64,000 nt of DNA from Lates calcarifer. Lineage: Eukaryota; Chordata; Actinopteri; Centropomidae. The stretch is from contig NC_066838.1 of assembly GCF_001640805.2 (NCBI RefSeq), positions 4,061,101 to 4,125,100 on the forward strand, given 5' to 3'. Positions 14,736 through 25,400 of the stretch are shown here, piece after piece. A model generated the notes under the pieces. That model ran no database searches and was not told the DNA's origin. It saw only the letters and a list, made by a program, of their open reading frames with translations. Positions within the stretch are counted from its first letter, which is position 1. Each line of letters starts with the position of its first letter. Made by a program: the position numbers and the translations under genes.

Positions 14736-17700
14736 CTGTGCGTACAGAGGCATGGCAGAGTGCAGGAGACCCAGCTGAAGTGTACCAAGGCTCGTAATGA
14801 CTACCTGCTGAATCTAGCAGCAGCCAATGCAGCCATGAACAAGTACTACCTGCAGGACGTGAGCACTCTCATCGACGTAAGAAACATGCAATTTCAGTTG
14901 TGTCGTTGTCTGTGTGTTTATGAGTGTGACTGTTCAGTGGTTTTGAGATGCCTTTTTATACTTTTTCTTGTTATTTTCTGAAGAAAAGCTGAGATTTTAT
15001 GGGGAGAAAGAGTAGTATTGATTTTTGAAGGGTTCCCTGTCAAAAAATAAAAGCCTCCTCTCTCCTGCCTGTCTTTTCTCCCACACTACAAACACCACAT
15101 TATTTTTTACATTCTTTCTTTACCTTCCCTCTCCTTTCTCCCTTCTCCTGCCCCATCACTGACTGCACACCTCATCCCTTCCTATCTGTCTCTTTCTGGT
15201 CGCACCCTTCCATCTGCATTTCCTCCTTCCTTTTTCCATCATAACACTTTCCTTTTATCTTTGTTTTCCTTTTCTTTCCCTCCTGGCAGTGCTGTGACCT
15301 CGGTTTCCACCTGTCTGTGGAGAGGATGATGAGGTGCTACCTGGCCAGTAGGTGGCGCATCCAGAAAACAGAGGAGACAGGGCTTAAGCAGCTGGAGGCA
15401 GCTGTGACATCCCTGGACCAGGGAGGAGATAGGGATGCGTTACTGCAGCAACATGACGCTGCCTTCTGCCTTCCATTCAGATTCAACTACCACCCACATG
15501 AGGGAGACCAGGTAAAATCACTGTACCTCTGGAAGAAGTGTATGGTTTCTGTGGAGGTAACTTTTTGTTACATTCATAGGTATAGTGCTCAACTAAGACA
15601 CAACATTAATAGCATTATTATTATGTACTTACAGCATTACTGATCATTTCACAATCTGTTGGCCATGTTTGGTATGTTTATCTCATGTCTAGGTTTTTTG
15701 TTTGCTTCTTTGTTTTGTTTATTTTTTCTTTTCCAAAGATTTTAGGAATGGATTAAACAGTGCCTTTGTCTGCTGCTAACATTAGCATGTCCAGCTAATT
15801 AGCTTACTATCTATTGTGGTAACCCAGTATTACTTCCAAAGCCAAGGGCCGTATCATTGCCGGTTGTTTTATTATGTGGGGTTACAGGTTATGCTACAAA
15901 AATGACCGTTATCATCCACTATGTTGACGATGCTACAAGATAATAGTTTATGCTACAGCTAAAAAATCATATATTGTTTGTGTATTTCAGGTGTGTGAGG
16001 TGAGTGCGGAAAGCCAGGTGAGGTACGAGCTGGAGACCAGATTCCAACAGCTTCAGTCTCGACTCGCTGCCGTTACCTTGGAAACAGAGGAGGTTAGCTA
16101 ATTATTACCACTTCCTGTTTCCACAGTGATCTGTCTGTCTGTCAGTCAGTGAGTGAGTGAGTGAGAAAAATATCTATATATCTATATAAGAAATGAATTA
16201 ACAAATCAATATTTTGTTTCCCTTTCTCAGATCAGTAAAACGCTTAAGGCTACACTCACAGCTCTGCTGGACAGTATGTGTGACAGCGACTGTAACCCCT
16301 CCCCCGATGTGCCCAGCAGCCTATCACATGAGCCCCCTGGAGGAAGTGCTGCCCCAAAACTTACCCTTGCCAAGCGTCGAGCCAATCAGCAGGAGACAGA
16401 GACCTACTATTTTACAGTGAGTGACTGCAGAGTGCTGATCAATGCTTCTGTTAAACTGTACTCAGGCCAATATAGGCTGGATATCAAAACGGATTATAGG
16501 CCAATCAATGCCGTCTGTCTCTGGAAATCTGATGTGCATGATTTAGTTCACAGATTTATTCTCTACCTGATCACAGTTAATCATTAATTATGCTTTAAGC
16601 AGCAGTGTGGTGATGTGTTTGCTCTGGGTTTCCTGGAGCTTTTCCATCCTATCAAGGACTCAGTTATTTACTTTATTTATATGTTGTTTTTAATCTCAGA
16701 AAGTGAAGGAGTTCCTCACCAGCAGTTCTCTGACCTCCAAACTTCAAGCCAAACATGACCTTCTACAAGATGCCATACAGAAAGGTACTCTTATTTGGTT
16801 CAGTGTAAACAAGCAAGGGTAATCAAGGGACTTTTTAATGGCATTATAGCACAATCTCATTGTTAAAGGGGCTACTGTCAGAAAATGCGTGAGGTCATTT
16901 CTTCTAATGTTGCCTCTGGTTGAATCTGCAGAAGTCAGTTTCCTGGGGCTTCATTTGTAAAACTGCAAATGCATCGTCAGGTGACTCTGACTTCTGCAGA
17001 ATTTCTGAAGTTTAAAAGATCACTCAATCGATTTAGCATTGCACTCTTATAACATTGTCGGACTCGGAATGTACAGTTTAGAAAAAAATGATTAAAATCG
17101 ATACAGCTGAACCAGAGATATCATCTTTTTTATTTCCACTCATTCTTCTTCCTTCTCAAAACCTTCACAAAAGGCTCTTTTTCACATATGCAGTAATACT
17201 CCCCAAAACCTGTACACAGAGATTCATGTGCAAAATTGACAGAATTTCCCTTTAATATTGTTTCTCATTCTTTGCACCAGGCTCCTGCACCAAACCTCAC
17301 TGTCTCACTTGTTTTTCTGTCTCTTTCTTCCAGCTGAGGCCGTCGACAGTGACCCTTCCAGGTAACCAATGTATTTGCACAGCCAAGAATAAAAAGAGAG
17401 TATGACTGAGAGAGGCGTAGAGATGTGGAGAGAGCAGAGAGGACGAAGGGAAGAGGAAAGAGACTGACCAAATTTAAATCAAAATGCCATTTTGAGGATT
17501 TTAAGTAGATTTTTTTGGTGGGGCAGACATACATAAAGTGTAACTGATCATAGCGATTAGCCATCATCATCAGATCCTGAGTATCAATACTCACATTTAT
17601 ATACATTTAATATTTATTATATTTCCCAGAATGCAATGTGCTCGGTCAGTGCGTGTTCGGAAGTCCAGACCTGTTTCCCAATTCTGCCACACACTCTTCA

Positions 17701-19349
17701 CCACAGACATGCTCTCCTACATACAGGTAACACTCATGAATACACACACAAATGCAAATAAAAAAAATCTTTGAAGTAGACCCTTGTTGTTAACGTCCTT
17801 TTTATTTGCTTGCTGCACTGTGCTGCACTGCTGTTCAACCCTCCAATGGAAATTATATGGAAAATCCTGTGACACTGATACAGAAGAATTGGGGGGGGGG
17901 GTCCAGCAGCACATGCACACACTAACCCCCCCCCCAGTGTATTTGGTGCTGCCTTCATGTGTATGGTCATGCTTACAGCTTATTGCTGGCTTTCTCTCCT
18001 TTCGGTCCATTTCCCTCCTTTTATCTCTTCCTCTCTTGTGAAAGGGATTAAAATGCACTGGCCTCTTTGCTGCCTCCTCTCTCGACTCCTCTATTGAGTG
18101 TGTGCGTGTGTGTGCTTATGTGCGCCTCTTCCCACTGCTTCTAAGTCTTTATTCCCCTTATTTCTCACTCTTCCTTTTCTAATCTCTGCTTTTTCTCTGT
18201 CTCTGCTCTGCTGTGCTTGGCTTGGTACAGAAGAAGAAGGAGAATGTCTCGGACACAGGTACTGAATCCCATCTGTGCCCACTTATATACTGCACACTTA
18301 TTTACTGGATAAATTTGGAGCTTTAGCAAACTTGAAGGGAATAGTTTGACATTTTGAGGCATCTAAAATCCAGCAGTAGTTGAACAAACTAAGAAACTTT
18401 TTTGGGTAATTACATGCTCCTGCATAACAATACAGACACAGTTTAGTGTTTATTCCTTTAAACATGGTGGATGTTTTTCAGACTCATTCCAATATTTTTA
18501 GACTCCCTATTTTTAAATTTAAGCCAAATAACTGAATAATGAATACATGATTCAGTATTCATTCACCAGAATTTTATGAGATTTTATTTACAGTCATGTG
18601 AAAAAGAAAGTACACCCTCTTTGAATTCTATGGTTTTACATATCAGGACATAAAAAAATCATCTGATCCTTAACAGGTTTTAAAATTAGGTAACTACAAC
18701 CTTAGATGAACAACAACATATGACATATTATATCATGTCATTATTTATTTTAAGTAAAACCATAGAATTCAAAGAGGGTGTATTTTCTTTTTCACATGAC
18801 CAGATGCAGCAGATGTTGATTTCCAGAAGAATCTCCTTAAAAGAACAACAGAAATGGACAGAATTCAACATCATCTATGGCCCTGCTAGTGTCATCTTAC
18901 ATTTTGTCCATTAGCGACTGATTAGTTATATTGTCCACTCAGTGGTATTCCCCCACTCTGTTACCCCCCTTCTTCTGTTTATTTGCTTGTTTCCCTCACA
19001 TAGTATCTTCCTGTGCACATTCTTCCTCCCTGTAATGGCAGTTATTTTCAATGTCAACCTTGTCCTCCTCTTTGTCTGCATCTCTATCACCAACCACCAC
19101 TCTCCCTCTGCCTCTAACACTCTCTTCTCTCTTCTTCTCTCCTTCTCTAATCATCTTTTCTACTCCAGAGCTCTGGGCAGCAGATTCCTGTGGTGGTTGA
19201 AAGCTGCATCCGTTTCATAAATCTTCACGGTGAGTCATTTTTTATGATATAGCACTAAGCCATGCTCAGACTGCTTTGGACACTGAGAATGAGTAGGTGG
19301 AAGTTCTTGTTTGTGTATATGTATGAGGCATCTGTGAACATTTGATATA

Positions 19350-19418
<69 letters not shown>

Positions 19419-22400
19419 CGTGTGTCAGGCCTCCACCATGAAGGAATATTCAGAGTTCCTGGGTCACAGAGGGAGGTTAACCTCATTAGAGATGCATTTG
19501 AGAGAGGTAAGTGATTACTTCATCTTATCACAGTATAGATAGAAAAGAGGTGAAGTGGAACTACTGAAATTGCATCAGAGTGAAATGCAAAAAAACAATA
19601 AAAAATTTGAATTTTAATAACAATGGTCCAATGAACATAATTAGGGGGTGGGAAGTCAGTGAGGGACCATGTCCTTATCGCTGCACTTCAGCCTCCTACT
19701 CAATGGTCATTGTGCTTGCACAGAAGCAGGTAGTATAAACCTGTGAGCGAGACTCAAGCAAGTATTGGAGGGTGTATATCTAAAATAAAACTAAAAAGAA
19801 AGATCTTTGGACTGGAGTTATTTTTGATTACTTCTCTTAGTCATGTGGCCAGAGGTTTACACTTGTTGAACATCACAAATAGTGTAACTACTTACTCATC
19901 ACAGTGAGTGATACATTATTCATGACCTCAAACTTGCAGTAATTCACTTGTTGCAGCCGAAAATGATGCTATGAGAGCAATGAGAGCAGACCGAAACAGT
20001 AATGTTGTGGGTTGGAAAACCATAACACTGAGCTGAGAGCTCAACAGAGCTGAAGGGTCAGGTAATAACTCTGTGGGTTTGTCACAATGAGCAACCCACT
20101 TCATATACAGGTAGTTATTTTATCTAGTGCTATTATAAAAGTATTTATTTAGAGTTGCTTTCAAGAAAAGAAATAAGTAATCTTGAATGATTATGGCTAA
20201 GATGTCAGGGGCTATAATAATAATAATCACAATTCAATTTCTGATGATCAACTAAACTATTAACTCTAATATATTATAACCTTCAATAATTACTTGTTTG
20301 TGGAACACAATTTTACATCTTACAGGAATGTCCTGTGCTTTGTCGGTAGCCTTACTGCATGTAACCATATGTCTTGTTTTTGCACAAAAGTAGATTTCAG
20401 AAGCAGGTGTTGGTACATTCATCAGACGTGTCTGATTTAACGTCCTGTAGGAGAGGATCCTCTGTCAGACAGTGAGTGTGACCTGGACTCTGTGGCTGGT
20501 GTGTTGAAGCTTTACTTCAGAGGCCTTGAGCCTCCTCTCTTCCCTTACGACAGCTACTCTCAGCTGCTGGAGTGTGTTCGTAAGTCCCCCTTATGTAATT
20601 TTTATATCTGTGTGTGTGTGTGTGTCCTCAAATCATGTATTGGTTTCACTTGGTTTTCATGTCGGCTTTCAGTTACTTTGTCATTTAAATATGGTTTGGT
20701 TTCTAGGTGCTTACTGAACCTCGGTTAAGCTCACTCTCGCCCTCATGTAGGATATAAATAAATTCCTTTGCATATGAATAAATCTGATAATGTTGTTGTA
20801 GCTTTGCGCAGCTAAAATAGTAGTCTTACACAGTAGCTGCACTACCACTTCAGTGATGCTCAACACATAAAAAAGCTTGTTTGTGAAATTCTCCCTTACA
20901 AAGGGGTTACATGTACTGTTGATGTAAGGTCGTGCAATGTCTCCTCTCTCTCCTGATGCATCACGCTGACTTGTTTGCCCTGTAATTATCTCTTTCATTG
21001 TCTCATTATCTTTACCTTTATTAAAGATGTGTACCCAATTCTGTTTTCCATTACAGAAACTTACATTTATTGTCACTGGCCAAACACATCAGCCCCAACC
21101 CAGCCCAACCCTCATCTCAGAAGTTAAAGTACTTGTCACAACATTTCTTCAAGTCTTGTCAACTTGCTCCTTTTCTCTTTCATTTCTATCATGATCAGAA
21201 ATTGAGGGAGACACAGAGAAAGCTGCCCAGATTAAAGCGATTGTCTCCACCTTCCCACGGCCCCTCCTCATCGTGATGCGTTACCTTTTCGCTTTCCTCA
21301 ATCAGTAAGCTATAACATAACCCAGTGTGGGATATTCTGATACTTGAAATATCTGCCACATAAAATTTTACTTAAATTACTTAAATTTTACTTAACCTTT
21401 ACTTAAAATTTAAACACAACCAGTAAATTCTGAGTGTGTGTGTGTGTGTGTGTGTGTGTTTTCCAGTGTGTCTCAGTACAGTGATGAGAACATGATGCAG
21501 CCCTACAACCTGGCCGTTTGCTTTGGCCCGAGCCTGCTGAGGGGAATGGACTCTGATGACGCTGTTGCTAGGCAGCCACAGGTCAATGACCTCATCAAAA
21601 CCATGATCCTCCAACATGACGTCATCTTCCCTGGCCAATCAGAACTTCCAGGCCCCGTCTACGAGAAGCACATGACTCTGGAGCAGGAGTACTGGTGAGA
21701 GATGAATAGTCATCAATATAAATGTTACATTAGTTGTGACTAAATGCTGTTAACATCAATTCCTAATTGTTGCAAATACAAGTGTGATATTATGGAGCGT
21801 CAAAACTGACAAAATGTAGTAAAAAGTTTTCAGAAAATTCAAAAGTATAATCCATATAGTCTAAAATATACAAGTCAGTTAATAAAACTCATTTAGATTT
21901 TTATATATATATACATATGTGTGTGTGTGTGTGTGTATGTATATATATATATATATATATATGGACATTACCTGTACTGGTTGGTGTGGTTTGAATGAAT
22001 GTTAGCTGCAACTAGGTAAGTAAGCTAACTAGGTAAAGACTGTCACTCAGTGTGTTAAGCTGCCTGTGATTCCAAGCGGATGAGTGGGCAAACCTGTTGA
22101 CTTCAAGATATCAGGAAATTTTTCCACTGTCAACACACTGTATCTCCCACTTGGTGAGAAGAGCTACAGATATGTCAACAAACTGCCAGCATTTGCAATT
22201 GATTGAGCTAATGTTGTAGAAGCTATGCGTTGTTTGTTTGTATCTGCTTTCACTTTGTAATGGACTGCTAATAAATACATAATGTAAAAAAGTCTTAGCA
22301 AAGTTAGCACTAGGGCAAACTACCTCATAATAGTGGTTGAACTTTCAACTTGAAGTTGGAATAATGAGTGTTTTATTTATTTAAACTATCAATATGATTT

Positions 22401-25400
22401 ATTGATGGATTTGGTTAACACTATATTTTTGCTTGTCTGATAACCTTATACCACATATGGTCAAACCTGGCCTCTATGATTTATGTTAAAATCGTCTGTG
22501 CTGTGAAAAACTATATGGACTTATTTCTGTCTTGATAACTTGTAGTAAACGAATGGCTAAGCAACAGCTTTGCATTGCTCCAGAGATTTGTTGATCATGT
22601 TAGAGTTTAATACTCAGTCAGCTTCAAGTGCAGCCCCCAATTTTATGGCTCATCCTCTTGAAACGGAATTTCATGCCACACCAGAGGCATTTTTGTGCAG
22701 CTTGCAATGCTTTGTGTTAAAACGGCTTAATACTATTAAGCTGATTGCTCACAATAATGGAACACAAGCCTCCAGCCTGTCGACAGTGTCCATGGAAACC
22801 TCTAACACCCAAAAATCTGCTTTTGGGGATTCAATAAAACTGTCTGTTCTCTTCATGAACATTTATATAATATATATCTTTTTGACATTTCACAGAGCAT
22901 CATCAGTGATTTGGTCCATTGTTGTCTGTAGAACACTGAAATTGTAGGGTCATTTGAATCTCTCTCGTGTGAAATTGCATAAGCAAAGTGAGAAATTGTA
23001 CCATAGAAAGACTGTGGTATGACAGTTGGTGAGTGTGTCAGACAGAAGAGGAACTGGGCATGACCACCATTTTTCTGCTTGTCTGCAGTGAACCAATCAC
23101 AGAGGAGGGAGATGGAGAGACTGAGCATCTGCCCAGTGAGGACGGTGAGTACATACAGTGCACACACACACACAACAGTGTCACTTCACTGTACTTCACA
23201 TAAATGTCACAATTCATATGCATACAAGAATCATAAAGATTATGAATAAGATTAATTTAGAAAGATCCATTTTGATGAGTTGATAATTGTGCTGTGCGCA
23301 GAGTGGGAAGCAGTGGCTATGTTCGACTACGTGGCGAGATCTCCAGCAGAACTATCGTTTAAGCAGGGAGAGCTGCTCATCCTTCACAGCAAAGCCTCCT
23401 CTGATTGGTGGAGAGGCGAAGTGGGAGGGGTTAAGGGTCTCATCCCTCACAAGTACATCAGCGTGCTGGAAGGGTGAGTGACATTTCTGCTTGTACCTGG
23501 CACTCAGAGCCATGGCCAAGATGATCTTGGAAGCCTCTTTCCTAATTTGATACATTGAATTTGGGTCTTAGTTGCCAGAGTTGCTTTATTTACTTCCCAA
23601 TTGTTTTTTGAGTGCCAGAGTGCTTGTATTTGCCAGCAAGAATCTTTAAAGTGAGCACTGCATCACCCTGGGATGTTGTAAGGAGTAAGGACTAGCAAGA
23701 TTAATTTGTACAAACCAAAGTGTGGGAACGCAAATGCAGTTAAATGTGGGGGACAAATTATTTATTGATTTCTTATGCATAGTGACATAGTGACATATAA
23801 CATTTTAGGAAATGTGATTATATTATTTACTCCACATACTTTCATGTCTGTCTGCCATTAAATGTGACACTACAGCCAGGATATGGTTTGCTTATTTTAG
23901 CATAAACATTGAAAGCAGGGGAAACCGCTAACCAAGCTCTGTCCAAAGTTACAAAGACAGAATCCACCCACCAGCACCTGTAAAGCTTACTAACTAACAC
24001 ATCCAGAAACTGAAGAGTAGAAATGGCAATTTGTGGATTTATGCAGGGTTAAGTGCCTGATTTCTTGTTGGGGGTGACTACCAGGAGTCTTGTTGTCACC
24101 ATGAGCTTTGCCACATAACTCCCCATAAAACCACAAATTGCACTTCATTTTTTCATTCATTTCTTTCTTCATTTTCTCAAACAAACATGATATAATGTTT
24201 CAATTAATGAGCAGATTTCTTAACTACCTTTGGACCTGTTTCCCTCTGTTTCCAGCCCTTATGTTAGGCTAAGATAAGCTAACCCTGCTGCATAGATCAT
24301 AGAGCATAAAGTCATGGCAGTGGCGTCACACTTCTCAGCTAACTCTCAGCAAGAAAGTGAAGAAGCACATCCCCAAAAATGTCAAGCTGTTCCTTCAAGT
24401 TGACATTCAAGTCAAAATATTAAATATAGGCAATAAAAATAATTCATACTAAAATCACCTGTGCAATCAAATGGTGCAGTGTTGCAGCAAGCAGGATTTC
24501 TGCTGCAACAGGTAACATCTGTCAGTGTGTCAGGGAATGCGCATGTACAGGTTCATGGCAGTTAGAAATAGCAGCTAGGGGAGCAAGCGTTGGAGAAGCA
24601 GGCCTAAAAGAAATGCTGTATCTCAGTCTGAGAACCAAAGCCAGCCATGCAAAAGTGTGTGTGTGGTGATCGGGTGCCATGAACAGAAACATCACGTTAA
24701 ACAGGTGCTAGGAACCACTAGTTTAGAGAATCAGAGTATGTGAACATCTAATTCATTCATATTGCTGTATACCCTTCCATAGTTAACTCTGGCCATAGTA
24801 ATATATGGTACAGATCAAGTACAAGTTGTATAAAAAGGAGGTTTACAAAATAACATCACTTAAAGCCATGGCCTCAAGAAATGCCATACATTTGAATTAG
24901 CACTGACACAGGCTCAACAGTATTACAGAGGTAGTATTTCTGAAAGCTGTTGCCTGTGTTATATTGTAAGGAGTTTCTGCCTCAAAGATTCCATGTATAA
25001 AAATCTGGTCACACACATATTTTACTCCTGCTTCTGCTCCCTCCTACAATTATTTTGTCACTCTGTCTTTATCCCATACTTAAACTTGTACTAGTTGTAC
25101 TTTCTGTGATGAAATATATGCTTAATATATCTCTCTCTTTTTCTCCTCCCTCAGGTCAGAGCGAGGGAAAAGAGAAGAAGGAGGAGGAGGAGGAGGAGGA
25201 GGCAGCACTGGAAACCTGACAGCAGAAGATCCACAGACGGAGAACACAACTCGGTATACACACACACATAGATGCAGACAGTAAAATACACCCAAGCAGA
25301 CAGAAATACTCACTTCCACATTATTGCACACAGCCAAACATACAAACTCACACACATGAATGCACACAACACAGTGTTATATAGGTTCTGTATATGTCCT

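Larger units (their letters stand above)
12410..16092 (+). other. arhgap4: arhgap4 exons 2-8: F-BAR domain
   Basis: These exons encode the helical F-BAR module. Family hallmarks visible are EFLRRRGDIEAEYARALDKL in exon 2, KTYNQYH with the RRSSVKK basic patch in exon 5, LKCTKARNDYLLNLAAANA in exon 6, and the FRFNYHPHEGDQV stretch in exon 7. In the family this module dimerises and binds phosphoinositide membranes, often as an inverse F-BAR that makes protrusions; that activity is inferred here. Exon 6 (14748-14876) has a (TG)n tract just before its acceptor and is 129 nt with phase 0 at both ends. Confidence 0.9.
17630..21694 (+). other. arhgap4: arhgap4 exons 12-17: RhoGAP domain
   Basis: The GAP domain spans about residues 480-697. 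The arginine-finger motif GIFRVPG is in exon 14 (19429-19506; Arg at about residue 526). The conserved VLKLYFRGLEPPLFP follows in exon 15. The MRYLFAFLNH/VSQYSDENMM junction lies across exons 16-17, and YNLAVCFGPSLL with its structural Asn is in exon 17. All residues expected for GTP-hydrolysis activation are present, so the enzyme should be active. The GTPase target (Rho, Rac or Cdc42) cannot be read from sequence. Confidence 0.93.

Noticed and set aside
14240..14788. 182-aa ORF on the minus strand
   Set aside because: It lies opposite true arhgap4 exons and is extended by a (CA)n repeat; no domain is visible.
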